In this document: positions 24,651-33,319 of the stretch, piece after piece | How positions within the stretch are numbered: position 1 is the stretch's first letter | How the letters are laid out: each line of letters starts with the position of its first letter | DNA from: Salegentibacter sp. Hel_I_6 | GTDB taxonomy: Bacteria > Bacteroidota > Bacteroidia > Flavobacteriales > Flavobacteriaceae | Direction: 5' to 3' | Assembly (NCBI RefSeq): GCF_000745315.1 | Contig: NZ_JQNQ01000001.1 | Span: 434,001-498,000, forward strand | Length of the DNA: 64,000 nt | Program-made: the position numbers and the translations under genes | The notes under the pieces: generated by a model | Told to the model about the DNA's origin: nothing | The model's input: the letters and a program-made list of their open reading frames with translations, nothing else | Databases searched by the model: none

Positions 24651-24887
24651 ATGAAAATTGCCTTAAAATCAATATTGCTAATCCTGGCGTTAAGCCTAAG
24701 TTTTGTATCCTGTAGAGAACAAGAAGAAGAAAAATCGGAAATTGAACAATTGGCCGAAGAAGAAGATGCAAAAGTTAAAGTGAAGGATAACAAGGTTAAA
24801 GTAAAAACTGACGATAAGAAAATCAAGATCAAGGAAGATGACGGCGAAGTGAAGAAAAAAGTAAAAATTGATAATGACGATAACTAA
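24651..24887 (+). CDS. small Lys/Asp-rich lipoprotein with alternating KVK strands
   Basis: The 78-residue protein has a signal peptide and lipobox LSFVSC (Cys21), an acidic segment (EQEEEKSEIEQLAEEED), then alternating basic/hydrophobic stretches (AKVKVKDN, KVKVKTDD, KKIKIKEDD, KVKID). The period of two suggests beta strands with one charged face. I know no family. It follows the head-GIN lipoprotein by 44 bases and is followed by a terminator, so the two probably form one transcript. It may stick to the beta-repeat surface proteins, but that is inference. Confidence 0.75.
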   Translation: MKIALKSILLILALSLSFVSCREQEEEKSEIEQLAEEEDAKVKVKDNKVKVKTDDKKIKIKEDDGEVKKKVKIDNDDN

Positions 24888-24940
24888 TTAGATTAGCACT
24901 ATCAATTCTCAAAAAGTGAGTCAAATCTAAAAATTGTTTT

Positions 24941-24968
24941 AAAAGTCCCGTTTTTCGGGACTTTTTTA
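24941..24968 (+). terminator. intrinsic terminator after the Lys-rich lipoprotein
   Basis: AAAAGTCCCG and CGGGACTTTT pair perfectly around TTTTT, followed by T residues. Confidence 0.9.
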
Positions 24969-25002
24969 TTGGTATTTAGTATCTTAAATTAAAATTATAG
25001 AT

Positions 25003-25620
25003 ATGCATAGAAAAGAGATATATACCTCAGGAAAAGAGCTTCGGGAAGCCGAGAAAGTTTTGGTTTTAATTCACGGTCGGGGTGGAAATGCTAAAGAATT
25101 CCTCTCGCTGGGCAATCATTTAAACACCACAGATTTTGCCATTCTTGCGCCACAAGCCACCGATTTCACCTGGTACCCAAATTCATTTATGGCTGCGGTT
25201 TCCCAAAATGAACCGGAATATTCTTCAGCCATAGCAATTTTAGATGAATTATTAGCCGATATTAAAGAAACAGGAATTGCATCAGAAAATATTTACTTTG
25301 CAGGATTCTCCCAGGGAGCTTGCCTAACGCTGGAATTTGTTGCCAGAAATGCTCAAAGATTTGGCGGGGTGGCAGCATTTACCGGAGGTCTAATTGGCGA
25401 TAAACTTTATACCGAAAATTATTCGGGAGATTTTAATGGAACTCCGATTTTTATAGGTACCGGAGATCCAGATGCTCACGTGCCAGTAAAGCGTGTAGAA
25501 GATTCTGCTGAAATTTTAAGGGATATGAATGCAAATGTTGAAGTAAAAGTTTATAAAAACAGACCGCATTCAATTTCTGAAGATGAACTAAATCTAGCCA
25601 ACAAACACATATTTAACTAG
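25003..25620 (+). CDS. phospholipase/carboxylesterase-type alpha/beta hydrolase
   Basis: The 205-residue protein belongs to the small serine esterase group (acyl-protein thioesterase-like): LVLIHGRGGNAKEF near the start for the oxyanion hole, GFSQGACL for the nucleophile, FIGTGDPDAHVP for the Asp and RPHSISEDEL for the His. It has no signal peptide, so it is cytosolic. Bacteroidota often place it beside a pirin gene, as here (15 bases apart), and some call it a dienelactone hydrolase-like enzyme. The substrate is not known. Confidence 0.9.
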   Translation: MHRKEIYTSGKELREAEKVLVLIHGRGGNAKEFLSLGNHLNTTDFAILAPQATDFTWYPNSFMAAVSQNEPEYSSAIAILDELLADIKETGIASENIYFAGFSQGACLTLEFVARNAQRFGGVAAFTGGLIGDKLYTENYSGDFNGTPIFIGTGDPDAHVPVKRVEDSAEILRDMNANVEVKVYKNRPHSISEDELNLANKHIFN

Positions 25621-25634
25621 AAGCAATTAATATT

Positions 25635-26489
25635 ATGCGAAGCATTAAAAAAATACATACCGCGGTAAATTCACCCATCGCCGATCTTATAACCTACCGC
25701 GCCCTACCAACTAATTCAATAGATCATATAGATCCGTTTTTATTTCTCAATCATCACGGCTACCAGGAATATGCTGAGAATAATAACGGGCTCCCGTTTG
25801 GCCCTCACCCCCACCGCGGATTTGAAACGGTTACTTTTATTTTAAAGGGCGATTTAACGCATAAAGACAGTAGCGGGTTTGAAAGTGTGATTAAAGCCGG
25901 TGGCGTGCAATGGATGACTGCAGGAAAAGGCCTTATTCACGCTGAAGTTTCTTCAGATGAGTTCAAGAAAAAAGGCGGTGAGCTGGAAATTCTTCAGCTT
26001 TGGGTAAACTTGCCGGCAAAACATAAAATGACTGAACCCAATTATACAGGTTTACAAAAAGAAAATATTCCGCAGTTAAGTTTAGATGAAGGGAAAGTAA
26101 AATTAGCTGTAGTTTCAGGAAATTGGGAGGATAAAAAAGGTGCTTTTGATCCATTGAATGATATACAGATGGCTACTGTAAATTTTGCTGAAGGCGGTAA
26201 ATATTCCGTTGAAATCACTTCAGAAAGAAATATTTTCTTCTATGTAGTAAAAGGTAAGGTGAAGGTAAACGGGGAAGAAGCCAAAATTCATAATTTAGTT
26301 GAATTCAATAATGAAGGAGACAAAATAGAAATTGAAGCCCTGGAAGAAAGTATTTTGCTTTTAGGCCACGCTGCGCCTTTTAACGAACCAATAGTTGCGC
26401 AGGGACCTTTTGTAATGAATAGCCAGGAGGAAATTCAGCAGGCATTTCAGGATTATCAAAACGGTGAGTTTGGAAATTGGAATGGATAA
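25635..26489 (+). CDS. pirin family protein
   Basis: The 284-residue bicupin has the pirin N-terminal iron site: FGPHPHRGFETVTFILKG and WMTAGKGLIHAE, giving the His/Glu set. The second cupin is degenerate (GGKYSVEITSERNIFFYVVK), as in known pirins. Some pirins are quercetin dioxygenases, others redox-sensitive regulators. It is cotranscribed with the hydrolase at 25003 and ends before a bidirectional terminator shared with rpsA. Confidence 0.95.
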   Translation: MRSIKKIHTAVNSPIADLITYRALPTNSIDHIDPFLFLNHHGYQEYAENNNGLPFGPHPHRGFETVTFILKGDLTHKDSSGFESVIKAGGVQWMTAGKGLIHAEVSSDEFKKKGGELEILQLWVNLPAKHKMTEPNYTGLQKENIPQLSLDEGKVKLAVVSGNWEDKKGAFDPLNDIQMATVNFAEGGKYSVEITSERNIFFYVVKGKVKVNGEEAKIHNLVEFNNEGDKIEIEALEESILLLGHAAPFNEPIVAQGPFVMNSQEEIQQAFQDYQNGEFGNWNG

Positions 26490-26510
26490 TAAGAAATATT
26501 CAGTATAAAA

Positions 26511-26540
26511 AAACCTCCTTAGCGCAAACTAAGGAGGTTT
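26511..26540. terminator. bidirectional terminator between pirin and rpsA
   Basis: AAACCTCCTTAG and CTAAGGAGGTTT pair over 12 bases with loop CGCAAA. T runs follow on both strands. Confidence 0.92.
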
Positions 26541-26560
26541 TTATTTATGATAAATTAGGG

Positions 26561-26580
26561 ATTCCCAATTTCGTGGGAAT
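26561..26580 (-). repeat. short hairpin downstream of rpsA
   Basis: ATTCCCA and TGGGAAT pair around ATTTCG, four bases past the rpsA stop. It resembles the GGAAT-type palindromes scattered through flavobacterial intergenic sequence and may protect the rpsA 3' end. Confidence 0.5.
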
Positions 26581-26584
26581 AAAA

Positions 26585-28435
26585 TTACTTCCCTTCCATT
26601 TTATCTTTTAAAGCTTGAAGATCTGCATTAACATCACCAATAGTGGTTTTGTCATTGTTTTGCGAAGCTGCTTTTTTAGCGGCTTGCTTAACGATTTGCT
26701 GCTCTTCTTCTTTGTGAATAGCCATATGTGAAGCTACCACTCTTTTGAATTCTTTATTGAATTCAATGATCTGAAACTCTGCAGATTCACCTTTAGTTAA
26801 TTTGTTTCCGTCTTCTTTTTCAAGATGTCTGGTTGGAACAAATGCAGTGATATCTTCGTTAAAGTCTATGGTAGCACCTTTGTCTACGATCTCTGCAATC
26901 TCTGCGGTATGTTTAGTACCAACAGCGAACTCAGTTTCGTATTTATCCCAAGGGTTGTCCTCAACCTGCTTGTGACCAAGGCTCAACTTACGACCATCAA
27001 CGTCTAATTCAAGAACTACAACCTCAAGCTCATCACCTACGTTAGTAAATTCTGATGGGTGCTTGATTTTCTTAGTCCAGGAAAGATCAGAGATATAGAT
27101 AAGTCCGTCAATTCCTTCTTCTAATTCTACGAATACCCCAAAGTTAGTGAAGTTACGTACAATTCCTTTATGTTTAGAACCAACAGGATATTTAGTAGTA
27201 ATATCTGTCCATGGGTCTGGAGTTAATTGCTTAATTCCAAGAGACATTTTACGGTCTTCACGATCTAAAGTTAAGATTTGAGCTTCAACCTCATCTCCAA
27301 CATTTACGAAATCCTGGGCTGAACGCAAGTGCGTGCTCCATGACATTTCAGAAACGTGGATAAGACCTTCAACACCATCGGCAACTTCAATAAATGCACC
27401 GTAATCTGCGATTACAACTACTTTACCTTTTACCTTGTCTCCAACCTTAAGGTTTTCGTCAAGAGCTTCCCATGGGTGTTTGCTTAATTGCTTAAGACCA
27501 AGTTGGATTCTTGTTTTAGCTTCATCAAAGTCAAGAATTACCACGTTTAGTTTTTGATCAAGTTCAACGATCTCATTTGGATGGTTGATACGAGACCAGC
27601 TAAGGTCGGTAATGTGAACAAGTCCGTCAACTCCTCCAAGGTCAACAAATACTCCGTAAGAAGTGATGTTTTTAACAGTACCTTCAAGTACCTGACCTTT
27701 TTCAAGCTGACCGATAATTTCTTTCTTCTGTTCTTCGATATCGGCTTCAATAAGCGCTTTGTGAGAAACCACAACGTTTTTGAATTCGTGGTTGATTTTC
27801 ACAACTTTGAATTCCATTGTTTTTCCAACATAAGCATCGTAATCACGGATAGGCTTCACGTCTATTTGAGAACCTGGCAAGAATGCCTCAATTCCAAATA
27901 CATCTACGATCATACCACCTTTAGTTCTGCACTTAACAAAACCGTTTACGATAAGACTTTCGTCGTGAGCTTTGTTCACACGATCCCAGGCCTGAATTAC
28001 ACGAGCTTTACGGTGAGAAAGGATTAATTGTCCTGTTGAATCTTCACGAACGTCGATCAAAACCTCAACGTCGTCTCCAACTTTAAGATCTGGATTGTAA
28101 CGAAATTCGTTAAGGGAAATAACGCCTTCACTTTTTGCGTTAATGTCTATAATTGCATCACGATCTGTAATATTAATTACTTTTCCTGTTACAACTTCGT
28201 CATTTAAAGTGTCTACGAAATTCTCTGCAACTAATTTCTCAAATTCTTCTAACTTCTCATCATCAATAGGGTCAATTCCCTCTTCATAATTGTGCCAGTT
28301 AAATTCTTCAAGAAATTTCTCAGGGTTTTCCTGTTGCTCAGAAGGAGCAGGTTGCGATGAAGTAGCCATTCCAGCTACCGGTTGAACTTCAAGATTTTCG
28401 TCCTGAACGTCCTGGTTTTTTTTGTCTTCAGCCAT
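26585..28435 (-). CDS. rpsA: 30S ribosomal protein S1
   Basis: The 616-residue protein contains six S1 RNA-binding repeats, visible as GKVINITDRDAIIDINAKSE, GFVKCRTKGGMIVDVFGIEA, GTVKNITSYGVFVDLGGVDG, GKVVVIADYGAFIEVADGVE, GIVRNFTNFGVFVELEEGID and AEIAEIVDKGATIDFNEDIT. Repeats 3-5 are the best conserved. An acidic Gln/Glu-rich extension of about 50 residues precedes them, common in Bacteroidota S1. S1 helps recruit mRNA that lacks Shine-Dalgarno sites, which fits this genome. The upstream neighbour cmk on the same strand gives the widespread cmk-rpsA order. Confidence 0.98.
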   Translation of the reverse strand: MAEDKKNQDVQDENLEVQPVAGMATSSQPAPSEQQENPEKFLEEFNWHNYEEGIDPIDDEKLEEFEKLVAENFVDTLNDEVVTGKVINITDRDAIIDINAKSEGVISLNEFRYNPDLKVGDDVEVLIDVREDSTGQLILSHRKARVIQAWDRVNKAHDESLIVNGFVKCRTKGGMIVDVFGIEAFLPGSQIDVKPIRDYDAYVGKTMEFKVVKINHEFKNVVVSHKALIEADIEEQKKEIIGQLEKGQVLEGTVKNITSYGVFVDLGGVDGLVHITDLSWSRINHPNEIVELDQKLNVVILDFDEAKTRIQLGLKQLSKHPWEALDENLKVGDKVKGKVVVIADYGAFIEVADGVEGLIHVSEMSWSTHLRSAQDFVNVGDEVEAQILTLDREDRKMSLGIKQLTPDPWTDITTKYPVGSKHKGIVRNFTNFGVFVELEEGIDGLIYISDLSWTKKIKHPSEFTNVGDELEVVVLELDVDGRKLSLGHKQVEDNPWDKYETEFAVGTKHTAEIAEIVDKGATIDFNEDITAFVPTRHLEKEDGNKLTKGESAEFQIIEFNKEFKRVVASHMAIHKEEEQQIVKQAAKKAASQNNDKTTIGDVNADLQALKDKMEGK

Positions 28436-28613
28436 TGCTGATAAAAAATTTGTATCCTGTATTCTTCGGAAAAATTAAGCAAATAAAACACAGAAGTAGT
28501 TATGGTTTTGATTTCCAGCCCCTTTTGAATTTCCGATTCTTCGCCAAAAAGGGCTGCAAAAATACAACTTATTTTTCTTTTCTCAAACCCTAATTAGTTT
28601 TAAAACAGAATGC

Positions 28614-29306
28614 TTAATCTTCAATTTTATCTTTGGCCAGTTTTAATACTTTTTCAAACTGTTCGTCCAGATTCATATCTGAATTATCAATCTCTATAGC
28701 ATCTTCAGCTTTTACTAAAGGAGAGTCTTCGCGGGTGGTATCCAGGTAATCACGTTCTTTAACGTTAGCAAGTACATCTTCATATTTAACCTCATCTCCA
28801 CGGCCCTTCAATTCGTCATACCTGCGTTCTGCACGTTTTTCGGTAGAAGCGGTCATAAATAACTTCAAATCGGCGTCAGGAAAAACAACGGTTCCAATAT
28901 CACGGCCATCCATCACTACTGCTTTATTTTTGCCAATTTCCTGCTGAATTTTAACCAACATTTTTCTTACTTCTGGAATTGCAGCAACTTTACTTACCTG
29001 TTGGGAAACTTCCATCAACCTGATTTCCTTTTCAACATTCTCATTATTTAAATGAACTTCTCCATAACCTACCTCTTCATTAAAAACAAAACTGATATTA
29101 ATAAATGGTAAATGTCTTAAGATGGCCTCCTCGTCAAAATGTGTATCACTAACCAACATTTTACGCATTAGGTATAAAGTCACTGCACGATACATCGCAC
29201 CGGTATCTACATAAACATAGCCTAGCTCGGCTGCAAGTTGTTTAGCCACTGTACTTTTTCCGGTGGAAGAATACCCGTCTATAGCAATCGTTATTTTCTT
29301 ACTCAT
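28614..29306 (-). CDS. cmk: cytidylate kinase
   Basis: The 230-residue protein phosphorylates CMP and dCMP. The P-loop is GYSSTGKST (residues 11-19), followed by LGYVYVDTGAMYRAVTLY, then VVMDGRDIGTVVFPDADLK for NMP binding and FMTASTEKRAERRYDELK as the lid region. Length and order match bacterial Cmk. A -7 promoter box candidate (minus-strand TAATTTTG, 29329-29336) lies upstream. The rpsA gene follows downstream. Confidence 0.97.
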   Translation of the reverse strand: MSKKITIAIDGYSSTGKSTVAKQLAAELGYVYVDTGAMYRAVTLYLMRKMLVSDTHFDEEAILRHLPFINISFVFNEEVGYGEVHLNNENVEKEIRLMEVSQQVSKVAAIPEVRKMLVKIQQEIGKNKAVVMDGRDIGTVVFPDADLKLFMTASTEKRAERRYDELKGRGDEVKYEDVLANVKERDYLDTTREDSPLVKAEDAIEIDNSDMNLDEQFEKVLKLAKDKIED

Positions 29307-29380
29307 AATTAATTTTCTGTATGGATGGCAAAATTAGGCAAAGCTTTACTTTCCCTGAAACTTTGGCTGTAAATTAAAAA

Positions 29381-29524
29381 AAGCTGTCTAAAAAGCCTTT
29401 TGTTGGACGTCATTCTGTCCCGAAGCTTCAGGATTATTTCAGAATCTAAGAAAATGAGAATTAATCTCATGTTAGAACCTGAAACCAGTTCAGGTTGACG
29501 ACAACTGGACTTTCCAGACAGCTT
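29381..29524. repeat. interspersed intergenic repeat, copy 1
   Basis: AAGCTGTCT at 29381-29389 and AGACAGCTT at 29516-29524 form a perfect 9-base inverted terminal pair. The interior has GTCATTCTG and, near the other end, TTAGAACCTGAAACCAGTTC then AGGTTGACG. A relative occurs at 51356-51487. Elements of this type (GTCATnCTG ... GTTCAGnnTGACG) are common between flavobacterial genes. Confidence 0.75.
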
Positions 29525-29533
29525 CTATATTGA

Positions 29534-31984
29534 TTAAAGCGTCTTGGCGTTTTTCACCTTTTGCTTGGTGATCGCAATATCTATAACCTCACTCATTTCA
29601 TTTACATAATGAAAGGTAAGTCCTTTTACATAATCTGATTTTATTTCTTTTATATCACGCTCATTCTCTTTACAAAGAATAATCTCTTTGATACGAGCAC
29701 GTTTAGCGGCAAGAATTTTTTCTTTGATTCCGCCAACTGGAAGCACTTTACCTCTTAAGGTAATTTCTCCAGTCATCGCGATGCTTTTCTTTACTTTGCG
29801 TTGCGTAAATAAAGAAACTAAAGAAGTAAGCATTGTAATACCCGCACTAGGACCATCCTTTGGAGTTGCACCTTCCGGCACGTGAATATGAACATTGTAT
29901 TTTTCAAATATGGAAGGATCTAAACCAAGTTCTTCGGCGTTAGATTTCATATATTCCATCGCAATAGTAGCCGATTCTTTCATTACTTTTCCAAGATTCC
30001 CGGTAATATTCAGATTACCTTTTCCTTTAGAAAGTATCGATTCAATAAATAGAATATCTCCTCCAACCTGGGTCCAGGCTAAACCTGTCACCACACCGGC
30101 AACTTCATTATTTTCGTATTTATCACGCTCTAATTTAGGACTTCCTAATACTTCAATAATATCTTCATTAGTCACTTTGATATTATATTCTTCTTCCATT
30201 GCAATGTTTTTGGCCGCGTGACGCACCATTTTTGCAATTTGTTTTTCCAATCCGCGAACTCCAGATTCTCTTGTATAACCTTCAACAATTTTTTCCAATT
30301 GAGGTTTGGCTATTTTTATATGCTCTTTTGTAAGGCCGTGTTCTTTTAATTGCTTAGGAAGCAAGTGCTGCTTCGCAATCTCTACTTTCTCTTCTATGGT
30401 ATAACCGGTAACGTTTATAATTTCCATACGATCCCTAAGTGCCGGCTGAATGGTACTTAAAGTATTTGCCGTAGCTACAAACATCACTTTAGAAAGGTCA
30501 AAGCCCATTTCTAAAAAGTTATCGTGGAACTCACTATTTTGCTCGGGATCCAAAACTTCCAACAATGCTGAAGAAGGATCACCGGCATGCCCCATACTCA
30601 ATTTATCAATTTCATCTAAAACAAAAACCGGGTTACTAGTCCCTGCTTTTTTAAGCGATTGAATTATTCTACCGGGCATTGCACCGATATAAGTTTTCCT
30701 GTGCCCACGTATTTCTGCTTCATCGCGCAATCCCCCAAGAGAAACTCTTACGTATTCACGCCCTAAAGCTTCTGCCATAGATTTACCCAGCGAAGTCTTA
30801 CCAACCCCAGGGGGTCCATAAAGACAAAGAATTGGAGACTTCATATCATTACGCAGTTTCAATACTGCTAGATATTCTATAATTCGGCGTTTTACATCGT
30901 CTAAACCATAGTGGTCACGATCTAAAATTTTCATCGCTCTTTTTAAATCGAATTTATCCTTACTAAATTCATTCCAGGGAAGATCCAGAAATAAATCCAG
31001 GTAATTTCGCTGAATAGAATATTCAGCAACCTGAGGGTTCATCCGCTGCATTTTGGAAATTTCCTTATCAAAATGTTTCTGTACTTTTTCGCCCCACTTT
31101 TTCTTCTTGGCGCGCAATTTCATTTCTTCTAATTCATCTTCATGAGAAACACCGCCAAGTTCTTCCTGGATGGTTTTCATTTGCTGATGAAGAAAATATT
31201 CACGCTGCTGCTGGCTCATATCACTCTGCACCTTACTCTGAATATCGTTTTTAAGTTCCAGTTTCTGAAACTCCATATTCATATGGCGCAAAGTAGCCAG
31301 GGCGCGATCTTTAAGATCGTTAGTTTCCAACAATTTCTGCTTGTCTTCTACCGCCAGGTTCATATTAGAAGAAACAAAATTGATAAGAAAAGAAGAGCTT
31401 TCTATATTCTTAATAGCAAAAGAAGCTTCACTGGGAATATTAGGACTTCCCTTTATAATTTGTAACGCAAGTTCTTTTATAGAATCTATAATCGCGGGAA
31501 ATTCTTTATTATCCAATTCTGGTCTGGATTCCGAAACTTCCTTAATACTCGCCGTTAAGTAAGGTTCTTCCTTAACAATCTCATCTATTTCAAATCGTTT
31601 TTTCCCCTGAATAATTACTGTAGTATTTCCGTCTGGCATTTTTAGAACCCTAAGAATACGCGCAACAACTCCGGTGGAATAAATATCGTTGGCTGAAGGG
31701 TTTTCTACCTCCTCATCTTTTTGAGCAACAACACCAATTATCTTAGAATCATTGTTCGCTTCATTTATCAATTTAATAGAAGTATCTCTTCCAGCAGTAA
31801 TAGGAATTACTACTCCAGGAAATAATACCGTATTTCTCAAAGGAAGTATAGGCAAAGTTTCGGGCAATTCCTCCCGGTTTATTTCTTCTTCATCTTCAGG
31901 GGTCATTAAAGGGATTAAATCGGCATCCTGGTCTATATCCTGCAATGACAAACTGTCAAAACTCGTCAATTTAGTTTTCGTCAT
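29534..31984 (-). CDS. lon: ATP-dependent Lon protease
   Basis: The 816-residue protein has an N-terminal LON substrate domain (LPLRNTVLFPGVVIPITAGR), a coiled middle, an AAA+ module with GPPGVGKTS (Walker A) and FVLDEIDKL (Walker B), and a C-terminal Ser/Lys protease domain with PKDGPSAGITM for the Ser and a Lys in TGEITLRGKVLPVGGIKEK. It degrades damaged and regulatory proteins in the cytosol. No CIRCE or other heat-shock element is evident upstream, where an ECF sigma gene is divergent. Confidence 0.98.
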   Translation of the reverse strand: MTKTKLTSFDSLSLQDIDQDADLIPLMTPEDEEEINREELPETLPILPLRNTVLFPGVVIPITAGRDTSIKLINEANNDSKIIGVVAQKDEEVENPSANDIYSTGVVARILRVLKMPDGNTTVIIQGKKRFEIDEIVKEEPYLTASIKEVSESRPELDNKEFPAIIDSIKELALQIIKGSPNIPSEASFAIKNIESSSFLINFVSSNMNLAVEDKQKLLETNDLKDRALATLRHMNMEFQKLELKNDIQSKVQSDMSQQQREYFLHQQMKTIQEELGGVSHEDELEEMKLRAKKKKWGEKVQKHFDKEISKMQRMNPQVAEYSIQRNYLDLFLDLPWNEFSKDKFDLKRAMKILDRDHYGLDDVKRRIIEYLAVLKLRNDMKSPILCLYGPPGVGKTSLGKSMAEALGREYVRVSLGGLRDEAEIRGHRKTYIGAMPGRIIQSLKKAGTSNPVFVLDEIDKLSMGHAGDPSSALLEVLDPEQNSEFHDNFLEMGFDLSKVMFVATANTLSTIQPALRDRMEIINVTGYTIEEKVEIAKQHLLPKQLKEHGLTKEHIKIAKPQLEKIVEGYTRESGVRGLEKQIAKMVRHAAKNIAMEEEYNIKVTNEDIIEVLGSPKLERDKYENNEVAGVVTGLAWTQVGGDILFIESILSKGKGNLNITGNLGKVMKESATIAMEYMKSNAEELGLDPSIFEKYNVHIHVPEGATPKDGPSAGITMLTSLVSLFTQRKVKKSIAMTGEITLRGKVLPVGGIKEKILAAKRARIKEIILCKENERDIKEIKSDYVKGLTFHYVNEMSEVIDIAITKQKVKNAKTL

Positions 31985-32201
31985 AATTTATTTTAAGTCA
32001 AACTGTCACAAACAGCTTGAGGTTCTTAATCTTTTCTTTTTCAATAAAGCCTTAAGCCCAGTAATCTAGGCAGCTTTTTGTGCAATTTCATTTAGAAGTA
32101 GTCAATTCCTGTGCCACCATCTTTTTCAGATTTTTTTTCTGAAAAGTGTAACAAACCCAAATCAAAGCTATCTTTAGTTATAGAAACAAGATAGTTTTTT
32201 A

Positions 32202-32756
32202 TTGACACCAACCATCACACATATTAATGATCTTGTTGCGCGTTGCCGAAAAGGCGATCAGCGTGCACAAATGGAAGTTTACGAACGCTACTATAAAGCA
32301 ATGTTCAACACTTCCCTACGCATTGTGAACGATACCGCTGAAGCTGAAGACATTATGCAGGAAGCCTTTTTGAAAGCTTTTTCTAAAATAGATAGTTTTC
32401 AGGGAACTGCAACTTTTGGCGCGTGGCTAAAAAGAATTGTGGTAAACCTAAGTATTAATGCCTTTAATAAAAAAATAAAATTAAACGAAGTTGCCTATAA
32501 TGATGAACTAAAAAATGAAGTTGACGAAAGCGAAGGAATTATTCTCGAAGAAGATTCTAAAAACGAAAAAATAAACAAAGTTTTAAAGGCGCTCAATTCA
32601 CTCAAGGAAAATTACCGGGTTGCCCTAAACCTCCACCTAATTGAAGGTTACGATTACGAAGAGATTAGTGAAATCCTGAATATGTCTTACGCCAATTGTA
32701 GAACTACAATTTCAAGAGGTAAAGAAAGTCTAAGAAAAAATTTGCAAAAATTATGA
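32202..32756 (+). CDS. ECF-type RNA polymerase sigma factor (locus 1)
   Basis: The 184-residue protein is a sigma-70 family ECF factor: region 2 with AEAEDIMQEAFLKAFSKI and FGAWLKRIVVNLSINAF, region 4 with LNSLKENYRVALNLHLIEGY and YEEISEILNMSYANCRTTIS. It starts at TTG (32202-32204); the next Met is 24 codons in and would remove part of region 2. The stop overlaps the ATG of the next gene (ATGA), typical for a sigma-anti-sigma pair. It is divergent from lon. Its likely targets are the two surface protein genes downstream and its own operon. Confidence 0.95.
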   Translation: MTPTITHINDLVARCRKGDQRAQMEVYERYYKAMFNTSLRIVNDTAEAEDIMQEAFLKAFSKIDSFQGTATFGAWLKRIVVNLSINAFNKKIKLNEVAYNDELKNEVDESEGIILEEDSKNEKINKVLKALNSLKENYRVALNLHLIEGYDYEEISEILNMSYANCRTTISRGKESLRKNLQKL

Positions 32757-33319
32757 AAAACGATAATATAGACGAGCTTTTTAAAGAGCTGGACTTTGAT
32801 AATAAAGAGCCCATTGCGGGACACAAAGCCAGGTTTTTAGAAAAATTGGAAAATCAGAATAGGCAAAAGAAAAATAATGGTTTTAGTGGTTATAAAAGAA
32901 GTTTATTGGCACCAATGCTTTCGGTAGCTGCCATTCTCGCGATAGCATTTATGGTTTTTGCCGGTTTATTTAACGAGAATTCACGGGAAAACTATGGGGA
33001 TTTAGCCAGCGTTTCCCCTGAAATGAAAGAAACCCAACAATTTTATACGCAATTAATAAAAACTGAACTAGCATCCCTAAAGGCTGAAGAAACCCCAGAA
33101 ACCCAGGCAATTGTTGATGATGCACTCTCCCAGCTAGAAAAACTGGAAAGTGAATATGATAAATTGAAAGAAGATCTTAAAAATAGTGGGCAGGATAAAA
33201 GAGTTATTTATGCGATGATCTCTAATTTTCAGCAACGAATAGATCTCTTAAACGAAGTGCTTGCTCATATAGAAAATATTAAAACCCTAAAAAATCAAAG
33301 CGATGAAAACTATATTTAA
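32753..33319 (+). CDS. putative membrane anti-sigma factor
   Basis: The 188-residue protein has a charged cytosolic N-terminus of about 55 residues, one membrane helix (LLAPMLSVAAILAIAFMVFA) and a long periplasmic helical coiled coil (LASLKAEETPETQAIVDD, LEKLESEYDKLKED). It lacks a zinc His-Cys motif of the classic ZAS anti-sigma. Its ATG overlaps the sigma stop and its last 17 bases overlap the following gene, so the three are coupled. An anti-sigma role is inferred from position and topology. Confidence 0.8.
   Translation: MKNDNIDELFKELDFDNKEPIAGHKARFLEKLENQNRQKKNNGFSGYKRSLLAPMLSVAAILAIAFMVFAGLFNENSRENYGDLASVSPEMKETQQFYTQLIKTELASLKAEETPETQAIVDDALSQLEKLESEYDKLKEDLKNSGQDKRVIYAMISNFQQRIDLLNEVLAHIENIKTLKNQSDENYI

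Noticed and set aside
27554..28027. 157-residue frame antisense to rpsA
   Set aside because: It is a shadow of the repeated S1 domains and has no promoter or domain of its own.
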